Of a stretch of DNA of 64,000 nt, positions 36,621 through 48,679 are shown piece by piece (the first letter of the stretch is position 1; the number at the start of each line of letters is the position of its first letter). The DNA comes from Clarkia xantiana subsp. parviflora (Eukaryota > Streptophyta > Magnoliopsida > Myrtales > Onagraceae), in NCBI GenBank assembly GCA_036873135.1, contig JAPTYO010000047.1:80339-144338 (forward strand). The letters are read 5' to 3'. Below the pieces are notes generated by a model, which had not been told where the DNA came from, searched no databases, and saw only the letters and a list, made by a program, of their open reading frames with translations. The translations under genes and the position numbers were made by a program.

Positions 36621-38160
36621 CTGTATCCCAGCCGTGATGCTTATTGCTTTTGAGGTTCAAGAAATGGGTACGTTGTCTTGAATAATATCTGCAAAAGCAA
36701 ATAGAATGCAAACTAATATTTTTTATTAGTTGAACAATTTCTGGGTTTTTTATTTGTTTCAGAGAGAGATTGGGGGTTTCTTGTATTTCGTGGGAGTGGA
36801 GAAGAAACATGAGAGAGGTGCGATGTTGCAAATTTTTGTTGTTGCTTTCCTTCTATCAATGACCCCAATGTAGTAAGTGTAATGTCGATGATAAATATGT
36901 AATGTCTGGTTGCTTTTGCCTTCATAACCAAGGATAAATTGTTTTCACTACATGATATTTTGTCATTTCGGTGTAAAGGTAAGATAGAGAGCTCCAACCA
37001 AAGATGGCAGACCAGCAACACGAACAACCCTCAGCTTATTCCGACAGCTATGGCCTTGGAGTCATCGCCTCAGGCCCATAAGATTGGCAACTAGAAGGAG
37101 GTTAGATCCTTTACTGACTGACATCATCAGATTATTTTTCTAGTAAAATCAAGAAAGTTACTAAATGTTAAAAATGTTTCGAATGTAGGGAACAAAATTG
37201 GCTGACATGCAGTATTGTTAAAGAAAACTATAACATTTTCTTTAATGAAAGGTACCCTTTGTTGCTAAAGTTAATTACATACCTATGTTACAAGGAGAGA
37301 CTTCACCAATTCTGACCAAGGTGAAACTGGAAAATGAAACAATATTCAGCATTTTGACAGATGATTAGTAAAACAAATCAGAGAATAGAGGTTGGTGAAA
37401 ATTGAAAATCCTATCCTTTTCAACATGATATTATTATTATAAAAAAAATCAGAGAATAGAGGCTGTTATGTTTTATTTTGTTATCATTTTCAACATGATA
37501 TCATTTAGTTTGTTATCATTTTGTTATGTGATATCATTTAATTTGTTATCATTTTCTTAATAAAAGAAATCTCTTACCTTAGAGAAAATTAGGACACGTA
37601 AGAGAATAACATGATATTATTTAGTTTGTTATCATTTTCAACATGATATAAAAAAACTGTTGTTAAATAACATGATATCATTTAGTTTGTTCTCTCAATT
37701 GTTATTTTGGGTGTAAAATGTGTTTTTTAGTGGGTTATCAGGTTTTAGTTGATTCATTAAGTTTGTCATTTGTTATTCTCTAATTTATTGATTTTGGATA
37801 ACTGTTATTTTCTGATTTCATTTAAAGATGATTTTCTTAGTTTGTTATCATCTATTTCTCTTATATTTGTCCTAATGTTCTTACGCTTTTATCATTTTAT
37901 TATTTATTATTAGTAAAAGAAATCAGAGAATAGACACTGTTATTCTTGTTTTTTTTTTTATCATAGTCAAACAATAATGTTAAATGATCAGTTTTATAAT
38001 TATTAAGATGGGAAATAAATAGTCTTTTCCAAAGGTAATGACTGATCCAACTCCAAAACTAACGGAGTTCCATTAACCTCTCTTGTTGGCAAATGTGGGT
38101 CTATTAAGAATTAGTTGTCTAAATTTAATTGGCTTGGTCCAAGCTATAGTCTCTCCTATG
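36621..38160. other. Intron-like AT-rich region with diverged block B1 and short ATGATATC repeats
   Basis: 36970-37030 (GTCATTTCGGTGTAAAGGTAAG, AGAGAGCTCCAACCAAAG) is a diverged copy of the B blocks at 40762, 42278 and 45125. 37420-37700 holds an irregular tandem of a roughly 30-bp unit with ACATGATATCATTTAGTTTG. No gene of any length is supported. Confidence 0.45.
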
Positions 38161-39800
38161 TTGGTCTTTATTGATTATGAAAACTCTTTTTGGAATATAT
38201 GACTCCTCAATTAAGCATATTATGTCTAATAAACCCGTTCTAATATCATGCATGATTGTTAGATGTTTTGTTCTTGGAATTCCTTCGGATTAGTAGAAGT
38301 CCACTCTTTGAACAAAAATATAAAGACTTCATTGGCAAATGCTTATTTCGAAACCCTAATCCCTAAATAGAATATATATTTATCCCTGAAGATAGGGAAC
38401 CCTAATATAGGAGTAATGTCTTAATAAGTGGCACTGTTTGGTTTGTTCTTTTGCAGAATAGAAACATCTCTTTGGTGGAGTCAGGTCACTGATGAGGGGA
38501 AGAAGACAAGAACATGGCTTCGTTCCACTCCCGACATCTTCTCTGAGGTATATTTTGATTCTTTCCTTCTACACTACACAAATGGAATTTTGAATTTGAA
38601 CTCAACTGTTTGATTCCTTTAAATGGAATGTAGGACACATGGTCTGGTGATTTTGGGTAACTATTAATGAGTATTATTTGGGTTTTCCACTTTAAATGTT
38701 GGTCCAAGCTATAATCTCTCCTATGTATGGTGAAAACTCTTTTTGGAATATATGACTCCTCAACTAAGCATATTATGTCTAATAAACCCGTTCTATTACC
38801 ATGCATGATTTTTAGATGTTTTGTTCTTGGAATTCCTTTGGATTAGGAGAAGTCCACTCTTTGAACAAAAATATAAAGAATTCATTGGCATATGCTTATT
38901 TCGAAACCCTAATCCCTAAATAGAATATATATTTATCCCCGAAGATGAGGAACCCTAATATAGGAAACTAGGTTGTTTGATCTGTAGGTAATGTCTTAAT
39001 AAATGGCACTGTTTGGTTTGTTCTTTTGCAGAATAGAAACATCTCTTTGCTGGAGTCAGGACAATGATGAGGGGAGGAAGACAAGAACATGGCTTCGTTC
39101 CACTCCTGAGTCCTGACATCTTCTCTGAGGTATTTTTTGATTCTTTCCTTCTACACTACACAAATGGAATTTTGAATTTGAACTCAACTGTTTGATTCCT
39201 TTAAATGGAATGTTGGACACATGGTATGGTGATTTTGGGTAACTATTAATGAGTATTGGGTTTTTGACTTTAGATGTTGGTCCAAGCTATAATATCTCCT
39301 ATGTTGGTCTTTATTGATGGTGAAAACTCTTTGTGGAATATGACTCCTCAACTAAGCATATTATGTCTAATAAACCCGTTCTATTATCATGAATGATTTT
39401 TAGATGTATTGTTCGTAGAATTCCTCCAGATTAGGAGAAGTCCACTCTTTGAACAAAAATATAAAGAATTCATTGACATATGCTCATTTCGAAACCCTAA
39501 TCCCTAAATAGAATATATAGTTATCCTTATCCCTGAAGATAGGGAACCCTAATATAGGAAACTAGGTTGTTTGATCGGCAGGTAATGTCTTAATAAGTGA
39601 GACTGTTTGGTTTGTTATTTTGCAGAATAGAAACATCTCTTTGCTGGAGTCACGACACTGATGAGGGGAGGAAGACAAGAACATTGACTTCGTTCCACTA
39701 CCGACATCTTCTCTGAGGTATTTTTTGATTGTTTCCTTCTACACTTCACAAATGGAATTTTGAATTTGAACTCAGCTCTTTGATTCCTTTAAATGGAATG
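38160..39800 (+). repeat. Triplicated exon-plus-intron unit (blocks A2, A3, A4)
   Basis: Three tandem copies with steps of about 575 and 594 bp. Each has TTGCAG|AATAGAAACATCTCTTTG ... TTCTCTGAG|GTAT: exon-like blocks 38457-38547, 39032-39129 and 39626-39717, plus shared intron sequence (CTTATTTCGAAACCCTAATCCC). A2 is open as IETSLWWSQVTDEGKKTRTW then LRSTPDIFSE; A3 and A4 have acquired stops, so if a protein was made only A2 could still contribute. Confidence 0.8.
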
Positions 39801-40761
39801 TAGGACACGTCATGGCCAAAAAAAAAAAAATGTAGGACACGTGGTCAGGTGATTTTGAATAACTATTAATGAGTATTTTATTTGGGGTTTCCACTTTAAA
39901 TGACTGGTGATATGCCAGCATGGTTTGATTTTGATAGTTAATTTTAGTAAGTTACGACCATCATCTAGAATGAAATATACGTCTCTCAATTGTACTTTTT
40001 TTTTTGGCCAAGTCTCTCAATTGTACTTGAAACACTTAAATATGCAAGTGCATTATTGTTCAGATCAGATGCTAACTGCAGTCTATTTTTAATTAAAATA
40101 AATGTCTAGATCCAAGATCATTCAGCAAAAAAAGTGCATTTCTTATCCAAAATACTCATTTCTTGTGTTTGCCGTGTCCTGTAATTTGGAATGCTGATTA
40201 TTTGTTCGATTAGTACTTAAATGATCAAGATGTTAGTGAATAGTGAATCAATAGAATGAAATCTAGTTTGTGTTTTTTGAGAACTTTTTGTAGTAGTAGT
40301 AAGTATTGTTTTGATCTTTGAATATACCCAATAAGAGCATCTTTTCCTACCAATATAATGCTTTATTACTACAGTGCCGACCTGTTTTTCAAGCAAAATG
40401 ATTTGGCTAACTGGGTTTGTTTAATCTAAACTACTCTTATTAATAGAGTAAAGAAGTCCTTAGCAGTTAGCACTACATGGGAAGATACAAAGCATGACTT
40501 TTGAATAATCTTAAACAACCTTAAGAAATTTGTAATTTGAAACTTCTATTTTATCCTTTTTTTTTTTAATTTGAAAACATTTCTATACTCGGTTGGCCGA
40601 GACATTAGTTACAACTGATAAATACTCTTAAATGTGAAATTTGCAGGTTATGTACTAATGTAATAGGTAGAAAAATAATCCTGCAGATTTTGTTTTCTTT
40701 CTCGAAAGAGTTTGAGGATTGGGTTGGATGAATAATTGATGTATTTTTTAATCTGATGCAG
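39801..40761. other. Intron-like AT-rich sequence before block B2
   Basis: No gene is supported. A 13-base A run lies near 39817-39829. The phrase TCTTATCCAAAATACTCATTTC and mixed AT-rich sequence follow, up to the acceptor ATCTGATGCAG at 40761. Confidence 0.35.
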
Positions 40762-40893
40762 ACTCCATACTTGAGTGCATCTTTGGAGTTCATTTTAGTG
40801 AAAGGGAGAGACAAAGAGCTCCATCCAAAGGGAGGGCAGGCCACCAGCATCAAATCTGCTTTTGTTCATCACGGGAAGGAATTTCATTTGTAG
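40762..40893 (+). other. Exon-like block B2, open for 43 codons, unrecognised
   Basis: After TGATGCAG the frame TPYLSASLEFILVKGRDKEL continues HPKGGQATSIK to a TAG at 40891. The reading phase fits an A2-type block ending in GAG (…PDIFSE|TPYLSAS…). B3 keeps the first 25 residues and then stops; B4 keeps PYLSA.LEFILVKGRDKE. Conservation of this short peptide across copies hints at a former or small protein, but I recognise no family. Confidence 0.4.
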
Positions 40894-41090
40894 CACTTCT
40901 GCAAGGCCTACAATGTAGAATGTAAACAGTTTTTTGGGCCTAGAATTTAAATTTAAATAGAATTAAATGTGTACTGTAGTTGAATAGTTGAACTTCACTG
41001 GTCCAACCGGTGGGATAAATTAAAGAGACTCGGCCCATTAAATGTAGAGACTCAAGAGACACAATAATTAATTGTCACCAGCTAAGCACT
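40894..41090. other. Downstream flank of block B2
   Basis: Possible 3' untranslated sequence. No clear AATAAA signal is seen (AATTAAATG near 40961 is the nearest AT-rich word). Confidence 0.3.
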
Positions 41091-41094
41091 AGGT

Positions 41095-41275
41095 TTTACT
41101 ATTTAAGCTACCTGCAAACAGCCGTGTCTGTCGCTCTTTCATTTTTTCCGTCTCTCTCCCTTCTCTCTACATCTCTCTCTCCGTCTCTTTCTGCGACTTC
41201 CGACTTTCTCTCTCGGTCACGACAGCCACCTCCTGCTCCGACGATCCGCTCTCTTCTTCTCCGCTGCGGTTCGTT
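41095..41275 (+). promoter_or_regulatory. Promoter-like sequence and CT-rich leader of the next duplicated unit
   Basis: TTTTACTATTTAAGC at about 41094-41108 is a weak TATA-like box, followed about 40 bases on by a strong CT-rich stretch (CGTCTCTCTCCCTTCTCTC, 41150-41215), typical of plant 5' leaders. The 66-codon frame from 41124 is serine-rich low complexity and not trusted. Downstream lies exon-like block A5, ending at 41560 in TTTTGAG|GTATTTTTCC. Confidence 0.4.
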
Positions 41276-41460
41276 TGCTTTCATCTTTTCGTCATCTGTT
41301 TATTTGCGAGTAACTCAGTGTTAGTTTTTAACGATTGTTCCTTCGTTATCTGTCTTACACGAACAAAAACCAACGATTTTCTGTATCTTTCTTAACATAT
41401 CTGTTTTTCAATCATTTCGTTGCTGATTTAACTGAAAGTCCTCCGTTGCTGTTTTGTTGA

Positions 41461-42277
41461 TCAGTTGTTGCTATGACTGATGGACTCAAGGAATTATGAG
41501 GCACATCGATTAGCGTAGGAAGACGATGATAACAAGACTTCTTCAGTCCATTTTTTTGAGGTATTTTTCCGTTTCTATTACACTAGACACAGATGGGGGA
41601 TATACGCTTGTGTTAGAATTTGAAACTGAAATTTGTTATTCAATTTAAGATTTGAAATTTGATTTCACATTTGAAATTAAAAAATTCATTTGAAATTCAA
41701 TTTATGATTTGAAATTTGAATTTGAATTTCAGTTTTGAAATTTGAAATTTCTATTTGGGTTAGATCACATCAAACATACCGTTTCTATGAGAAGATTGAC
41801 CACACAAAAATTATCGTTCTTGGAACCCTAAACCCAGAAGTCAGAACGTTCACAGTCCATATCTTACTTCCTACTTTGTATTTCGTTTTTTCTTCCCTTC
41901 CTTTCTCGTAATGTCTGTCCACACCCCCAAACGCCCTCACTTTTTCTTCTTTTTTTGCCCAAGAATAAGGATACTAGTACAGGAGGACAGCCATGGCGTT
42001 GAAGGCTTTGACCGGATTCGTGGAGCTTTGTCCATTGCTGCTAAACGACCTTAAGAATTTTGTAATTTGAATCTGGAACTACTTTTATCTTATTTTTTTT
42101 TTTCAATATTTGGTTGGTCGAAACATTAGCTACAACTGATATATTATATTATTAGAAATAAAAGCAATAGTCTTAAAATGTTGAGGTAGAAAACAGTTCT
42201 GCAGATTTTCCCCCCTGAAATAAGTTTGAGGATTGTGGTTGGATTAATAATTGATGCATTTTCTTAATCTGATGCAG
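41461..42277. repeat. Duplicated unit 3: block A5 and following intron
   Basis: A5 (about 41470-41560, AAGACGATGATAACAAGACTTC) matches A1. Then TTTGAAATT-rich DNA (41605-41760), an old unrelated segment, and intron sequence matching that upstream of B2 (GAGGATTG.GGTTGGATNAATAATTGATG), ending at the acceptor at 42277. Confidence 0.55.
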
Positions 42278-42355
42278 ACTCCATACTTGAGTGCATCTTT
42301 GGAGTTCATTTTGGTGAAAGGGAGAGACAAAGAGCTCCATCCAAAGGGCGGGTAG
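42278..42355 (+). other. Exon-like block B3, open for 25 codons
   Basis: The same TPYLSASLEFILVKGRDKEL frame as B2, ending GG then TAG at 42353 owing to a CAG-to-TAG change relative to B2. Downstream (42360-42440) is CCACCAGCATCAAC and a second exon-like end TTTTGAG|GTCAG. Confidence 0.45.
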
Positions 42356-42439
42356 GCCACCAGCATCAACTGTCCCATGCCTCTAACCCCCACTTGTTCA
42401 TCCGTATCACAACTGCGATGTTTAGTTTTGAGGTCAGTT

Positions 42440-43104
42440 TATTTTTACTTTGTTTTTGCTTTTCTTATTTCAAATTCATGGTACTTTGTCTAATAATGAC
42501 ATTACATTAGAAATGTCCTAGTTCTTACTTTACCATATAGTATTTTCTTCTAACTTGACCATGAGATCCCATGCCAAGGCTAATTAATGATAATTTTTTC
42601 CTCACTACGTGATCTGTAAACATGAAAACCTTTCCCCCCTCTATTTGAGTAAGAGTATTCCCAAATCTGCTTTTGTTCATCGCTAACAAAATTGTTGCTG
42701 GAAGAAATTTCATTTGGTACCCTTCGAATTTCTCACAACCAAATGGTGATTGACTGGAGTTTTAGAATTTAATTTGAAATTCGAAAATGAATTTGGTTAA
42801 AAATTTATTCTGAAATCTGAAATTCAAAAGATGAAATTTGAAAATCGAAATCCGAAGCTTATAATTAGAAATTAGAAATTTAACATTTAAATTTTGAAAG
42901 TTGAAATTCAGATTTGGAATTCTAAAGTCAAAATTGTGTAATTTGAAACTGTAATTTGAAATGTTTACTTTTGAATCCGACTTTGAACTTTGAATTCAAG
43001 TGTCATATTTCTATGTGGTTGGATGAGTGTGTTTGAATTTGGATTTGAAATTTCAAAACAGAAGATTATAGCAGCTTAGATCATATTGGCTCTAATTTGC
43101 ATAT
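42440..43104. repeat. Repeated intron segment and TTTGAAATT-rich DNA
   Basis: The intron phrase ACTTTGTTTTTGCTTTTCTTATTTCA ... GTACTTNGTCTAATAATGA (42450-42510) recurs near 45280, 46035 and 46550. 42755-43050 is GAAATT-rich low complexity. No gene. Confidence 0.55.
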
Positions 43105-45124
43105 GAGATGAACAACCATCGACGTGGCTCACCTCCCTAGACGTCGGACACCAGATCTGTGTTGTGCGGAAGAAGTTGGCCCTTCTTCACCGCTAATTGT
43201 GCATGCATCCTCCCCTCCTCTGGTATCTTTGAAACTACAACCATCATACTTTTTAACTGGTTTGTTAATAAATTTTGCAGCAAATCATCTTCAGACTCTA
43301 GTAAGGACACTGATTAGAGGAGGAAGACAAAGAGAAAAATACTTCTTTGATCCACTTCTCTGAGGTATTTTTCCGACTGTTTCTATTAGCACTCTAAACA
43401 AATGTGGAATTGGCTTGCATGTTAGAATTTCTATCAATCTTTATTTTTGGTTTTCTTCTTTAAACGCAAGATACTTAGTTTAATAATGATGGTAGTAAGC
43501 AATGTTTACCGTTGTAACTTATCCATACAATAAAGAATTCTTTCGAATTTCAAACTTGAATATGAAATTTGGAACTTTTTTTAAATCTTATTTTAATTTT
43601 TTGGATATAAAGTTTGAATTAGAAATTAGAAGTTGAAACTTTAATTTGAATTAGAAATTAGAAGTTGAAACTTTAATTTATCTTATTTTTTTAACATCGG
43701 TAAAACTTTTTTATACTTTTAATTGAAACATCAGAAATAAATAACATAATTATAGAAATAAAATATGCAATAATTTAAAATTGTGAAATCTTCAGGGAAA
43801 TGTACATTTAAAAAGAATGTGTTCTCATGATAGTAAATTAGCAATGTTTTTTCATGATATTAAATTAGCAATGTTATCTCATTTATCTTTTCCATGCTCT
43901 TGAAATGAATTAATAATGAAGCTTTTTATTTATGATTTTTAAATATAAATGCCCCTAAGTTTTAAATCAATTTTAACAATTTCCAAAATTCTTAAGAATT
44001 TAGGGTATACTATTGCCAATTCTGCTTTTCTTCATCACAAACAAATTTCTCATTGGAAGGAATACCATTTGGTGCCCTTAAATTTGTCACAACCATCAAC
44101 CGTTGAATTTGTATGGTCATATTGTTGAAAATTATTACGATAAACTTTGCGAATTTGAAAATGCACAAGTTCTTTTATAATTGCTCACTGAATCAGTGTT
44201 ATCTTATATAGTTAAGGTCCTTGGCATTGATCGTAGGAAGTCATGATCTCATAAATTTCAAATGATCTTGAATAATCTTAATTAGGAATATTCTATTTTG
44301 TAGTTTATGTTTACAAGTGATGTTACATGTTATCTATACGATCATTTTAGGAATAATAATGTTTTGTATTATGTTTAATAATAGTACAGATACTTATATA
44401 CACAAACCAACAGCAAACATAGTAGTATATATTTTAAGAAATAAAATAATATATATTTATCCATATAGATGAGAAATCCCATTATAGGAAACTAGATTGT
44501 TTCAAAAATGATTTTACACATACTTCATATTTTTTCAGGTATATTTTCGGCTCTTTTTTTCTATGTTGATCAGTTTTGATACCTTAAATTGCAATGATCA
44601 GTTATATGGTTTGATTTTTCAAACTTTTTTTCTTAAATCAAATAGGAATACCATAATTGTACTGTATGAGTTTTGTCCCTTAGAAGCTAGATTGTTTATG
44701 TAACTGAGCATGCTTGCATTAGTTGACTAAAAGTTTCAAGGCTGAACTATTTAATGAAAACTGAAAATGTGCAAGACATTCGACATCTTATCTTATGCGT
44801 GTTTTCGATTATTTTGGTTATACACAGTTGAATTTTTATTCAAGTATATTACTCCTTTAAATGTACTTCAGGTGAGGTGACCTGAGGTGATGAAACCTCA
44901 CGCATGAGATGACTCCTTTATCTCATTCGTGTAGGGAAATGTACAGATATTATAGATTGAGAGTATGATAATATAGAGGAAGTTTTCTTTTAATATTTGC
45001 TCCCTGCATTAGAGTTTACCTACTCTTTTAATTAATAGAGTAACCAAAGTATGGTTACGAAATTTGTAATTTGAAATTTCCTTTTTATCTTATTTAATTG
45101 ATGCATTTTCTGTTTCTCATGCAG
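43105..45124. repeat. Duplicated unit 4: leader-like block, A6 and long intron
   Basis: 43105-43250 duplicates 36060-36200 (CATCGACGTGGCTCACC, GTGCGGAAGAAG, CATGCATCCTCCCCTCCTC). A6 is 43281-43364 with acceptor TTTTGCAG and donor TGAG|GTATTT. The following 1.7 kb is AT-rich; 44020-44100 repeats the CTGCTTTTNTTCATC ... GGAAG ... ATTT block also seen at 40858 and 42668. No reading frame is supported. Confidence 0.5.
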
Positions 45125-46320
45125 GCCCCATACTTGAGTGCATTTTTGGAGTTCATTTTGGTTAAAGGGAGAGACAAAGAGGTTCTTCAAACGGAGGGTA
45201 GGTCACAACATTAACCTCCATTCTGTCATTCGTATTGCAGCTTTGATGGTTTTGATGTTATATTTTTTAAACTTTGTTTTTGCTTTCCTTATTTCAAACT
45301 CATGGTGTACTTAGTCTAATGTGAAAATTAAGGATACATTTTTTCCCCATTACATCATGCTCTCTAAACATGAACCCCTTTTTTCCTCTCTATTTGAGTA
45401 GATTTCAAATGATCTTGAACTTAATTTGGATTTAGTCTATTGTGTAGTTTATGCTTATCAATGATATTGCATGTTTATATCCATTCTTAGCTATACCAAC
45501 GTTTAAGGAATAACAATCTTTTGATAGCTTACTGAGTTTCTCCTATTTCATATTGATTCTCTTTCGAGAATCTATTTATTGTATTAATTTGTGTCTGTGT
45601 TTCAATTCGATGCTCATTAAGTTAATTATAAGTGGAAGAGTTTAAATTCGTTGCTGTTACAGGTTTGGAGTGGTAAACCCTAAATCCCAAACAAGATTTC
45701 ACACATCGTACATCTTTGTTCATGTATTTTTTTTACTATTTTCTATCATGATAAGGGTTTAACCCTAAAATTGAATCTAAAACAAGGCAAGCAGCAGAAA
45801 AGGTGCAAGCATCTCTTATAGAGGATGTCGAAAAAGTTCGGCAAGAGAGCTGCTGATTTGCAGGTACCTTTGGAGATGATCATATGATTCTCAGATGTGT
45901 TTATTGTTTTGTCACCATTCTTTTGCTTAATGCACTAATTAGCAAGTACTTCTCTACAGATGGACATTTTCCATGGGGGAGACAAAATGGCTGTGAAGTG
46001 TGATGACTAGTTTTGAGGTCAGATTGTTAAACTTTGTTTTTGCTTTTCTTATTTCACACTCATGGTACTTAGTCTAATAATGATTTTAAATTAGTAATAT
46101 CTGAAGTTCTAACTTTACCCTATGCATTTTCTTCAAATTGAAAATGCGATGTCATACCATGTGTAGGCTATTTACGGATACATTTTTCCCCCACTACATG
46201 ATCTCTAATCTAAACATGAATGGCTTTCCCCCCTCTATTTGAGTACAGCTAAAACTGCAACATTATTCCAGCTGTAATTGAAGTCTATAATTTCACTGAA
46301 CTATGACACGGATTGGACAC
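45125..46320 (+). other. Block B4 and exon-like pieces, unrecognised
   Basis: Block B4 (from 45125, APYLSAFLEFILVKGRDKEV) follows CATGCAG. Near 45760-45860 a frame reading ESKTRQAAEKVQASLIEDV then EKVRQES looks coding but stops after 24-30 codons; in another frame an ATG at 45825 gives MSKKFGKRAADLQ up to a CAG|GTACC donor, and an acceptor CTCTACAG at 45960 leads to MDIFHGGDKMAVKCDD and stop. These are suggestive fragments only. Confidence 0.25.
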
Positions 46321-46412
46321 GGTTTATACACGGAATAGCCTCTAATTTAACTTAGATTTTGTTCGATTGGAGTCTATTCCGTGTGAAAACCGTGTCAAAA
46401 CTTCATATTTTC

Positions 46413-46481
46413 CGTGTATTTTCCGCGTATTTTCTGCGTATTTTCCGCGTATTCTTCGCGTATTTTCCGCGTCTTTTCTGC
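46413..46481. repeat. 11-bp tandem repeat CGTATTTTCCG
   Basis: Six or seven units of CGTATTTTCCG with single-base variants. Just upstream, words of the form ACACGG/CCGTGT occur in both orientations (46308-46400). The open frame on either strand is a by-product. Confidence 0.8.
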
Positions 46482-46974
46482 ATATATTCATATAATTATT
46501 TACCAATTTATAACAATTTTTTTGGACCATGATATATATCTTAAACTTTGTTTTTGCTTTTCTTATTTCACGCTCATGGTACTTAGTCTAATAATGATTT
46601 TTAATTAGTATTGTCTGAAGTTCTAACTTTACCTATCATAGTACTTAGTCTAATAATGATTTCAAATTAGTATTGTCTGAAGTTCTAACTTTACCTATGA
46701 AAAACTTGAAAATGCGATCTCATACCAGGTTTAGGATAATTACGGATACATTTTAACTTGGATACATTTTCTTTACCACATGAGTTCTAGGAAACCAATT
46801 AAACCAAAGTGAAACATATACCTAGTTAATTTATAAAAATATTTCAACATTTTCCACAATTAAGAATTTCGGATTTTACAATCATAAAACACAATCGACA
46901 ATCTTTTAAATAAAAAAGAATTAAGGTATGCTTACTAATTTTTTATATGTATAAATATATATATACTAAGAGTA
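46482..46974. repeat. AT-rich sequence with repeated intron fragment
   Basis: The fragment GGTACTTAGTCTAATAATGATTT ... GAAGTTCTAACTTTACC appears twice in a row (about 46575-46632 and 46637-46697) and once more near 46065. No gene. Confidence 0.6.
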
Positions 46975-47121
46975 ATGATTGGCGTTCTGAAACTCAGCAT
47001 CCGTGATGTTTTGATATCACTTTAAGTGGCATACGATATAATTCTTAACAACTTTGATGCTGAAATTATTACTCTCACATGTTGAGACAACTCGAATGCT
47101 GAGTTTCGAATCTCCAATTAT
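46975..47121. mobile_element. Small MITE, about 145 bp
   Basis: Left end ATTGGCGTTCTGAAACTCAGC and the inverse of the right end, ATTGGAGATTCGAAACTCAGC, are inverted repeats of about 28 bp with few mismatches. Non-coding. The target duplication is unclear. Confidence 0.65.
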
Positions 47122-47331
47122 TTTCCTTATACTAAATCAGTTCCGATTCAGAGTATTTAAGTACCTAGATGCTTATCTCGAATCAAAATAACAACTGAAT
47201 TCCTTGAATTTTATTCAAAAACCGTTTATTTTTATCCAGAAGTCCGAACTGCCCTTTCTGATTCGGTTCCGGATTAACCAGACATTTTCTTCACCCTTAA
47301 CTCCTTAAGCATTATGCTTGTTATATATATA

Positions 47332-47671
47332 TACGAAAATGATAGGCTTTTCGAGGATAGCATTCCGACCAAATTTCGATTGTCTCTGTTTGAATAATTG
47401 ACCTTAAAGTTGCTAATAATTACGTAGACTACCACCGAGTCTAAGTCGGAGCTTTTCCTGACACTAAAGTCGGAACGTGGATAAACTACTCATATATATA
47501 TATATATGAATATGAGCACTGATAGACAATCCGCCAATAACGTTCCGATTCATGCCGACTATCTCATAGTGGCAGTTGCTGTAAATAATAGCAACTCTTG
47601 GGCTATTTACATCAGTAGACACAGTCGGCATAAGTCGGGACACCACCTTCGGAATGTTTATCATTTTCGTA
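47332..47671. mobile_element. MITE, 340 bp, next to the maturase promoter
   Basis: Perfect 13-bp inverted ends TACGAAAATGATA / TATCATTTTCGTA with weaker complementarity inward (CATTCCGA). No reading frame. The right end lies about 25 bp from the TATA-like box of the maturase gene, so its insertion may have shaped that promoter. Confidence 0.7.
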
Positions 47672-47695
47672 TGAATATATAATTGTTTTTTTAAT

Positions 47696-47705
47696 TATAT
47701 ATATG
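47696..47705 (+). promoter_or_regulatory. TATA-like box of the maturase gene
   Basis: TATATATATG about 100 bp upstream of the first ATG of the leader. Positioned properly for a start near 47730-47760, where GAATTAGGGTTCTTCTTCTTC begins, a typical plant leader. No direct evidence of the start. Confidence 0.45.
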
Positions 47706-47808
47706 AACCAAACTAAACTACAGGGGATTCTTAAGTGAAACTAAAACTGTAGTGGTATATTGAATTAGGGTTCTTCTTCTTCTTCCGTTTTTACACCTTC
47801 CCGCGTCA

Positions 47809-47958
47809 ATGGAAGCCGCTCTTTCTGTCGGACTGCAGCTCTCTTGGTCGACTAACTGCTGCTTTCTTCGAACCCACTCCCTTTCCCTCTTCTCAACAAA
47901 TTCCTGCTTGATTTTGGATTTTGGGGCTGCCCCTCTTCGTTTTCACTTCACATCTTAG
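47809..47958 (+). CDS. Upstream ORF in the maturase leader (49 codons)
   Basis: ATG 47809 to TAG 47956-47958 encodes MEAALSVGLQLSWSTNCCFL and continues Ser/Leu-rich (THSLSLFST). It ends 8 bases before the leader-intron donor (AAAG|GTTATT, 47966/47967), so it cannot be fused to the main frame by that splice. The composition resembles an N-terminal targeting peptide, but this is weak. It may lower translation of the main frame; whether it is made is unknown. Confidence 0.3.
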   Translation: MEAALSVGLQLSWSTNCCFLRTHSLSLFSTNSCLILDFGAAPLRFHFTS

Positions 47959-47966
47959 CTGTAAAG

Positions 47967-48679
47967 GTTATTTTCTGCTAGCCTCTGATCCATCCGCAGC
48001 TTGTTTGGTTTCTATAGTCTAGCTGCTGCAATTAGACGCTTCCATTTTGCAATTATTTTATCTCAGTCTGTGATAACGGTTGAGCAAATCAAAATATAGA
48101 ATTTTGGATTTGCGTGAACGTAATTTTAGCTGCTGATGATGAACCTGCCAAGATAATTGTAGGATCGATGTCTACTCTAGTGTCGAATTAGAAACAGTGC
48201 TTAAATTATGGTAATAGTTAGCTCGATCGTGATCGATGGGTTTCGATTGAAAAGATCAACGGTGGAAAATATGTAGAACTAAATCAAATCTCTTTCTGCT
48301 GTCACTTGCAGATGGAAAAATGATTAAATTTAAACAATAGTAAATCTATATCGATCTCAACCTTGACTTTGGCTGATATCATTGATGTAGAAGTATGAAG
48401 GGAATTAGATACAAAACCGTAGCCCTATTTTTTCCTCTATCTATCATTGTTTAAGCCCTTAAATGCTTCATATCTTATAGTTGGAGGAAGTTTTTTTTGC
48501 TCTAGTTGTGCAATGTATTTATATATCAGCACATCTTTTACTTGGTGACAAATTGAACTTGTTTAGTATGTTTTTGTTTGTTCTGCATAATCTAAATGTT
48601 TCTGTTAGAACATTGCTATCAGAAACATATATATGTTAGTTTTAATTATAACCTCTCTGTTGCATTTCTTTCTTCCCAG
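47967..48679 (+). other. 5'-leader intron of the maturase gene (713 bp)
   Basis: Donor GTAAAG|GTTATTTTC and acceptor TTTCTTTCTTCCCAG|TTGTGACTG with a good pyrimidine tract. It is T-rich and without a long frame, in contrast with the flanking sequence. The main ATG lies 167 bases after the acceptor. Confidence 0.6.

Noticed and set aside
41124..41324. 66-codon serine-rich frame
   Set aside because: CT-rich leader-like DNA gives Ser/Leu-rich frames by composition; no homologue or coding periodicity.
46978..47690. Microsatellite-like TATATATA runs as possible scaffold or origin elements
   Set aside because: Short AT runs are common here and carry no specific signal.
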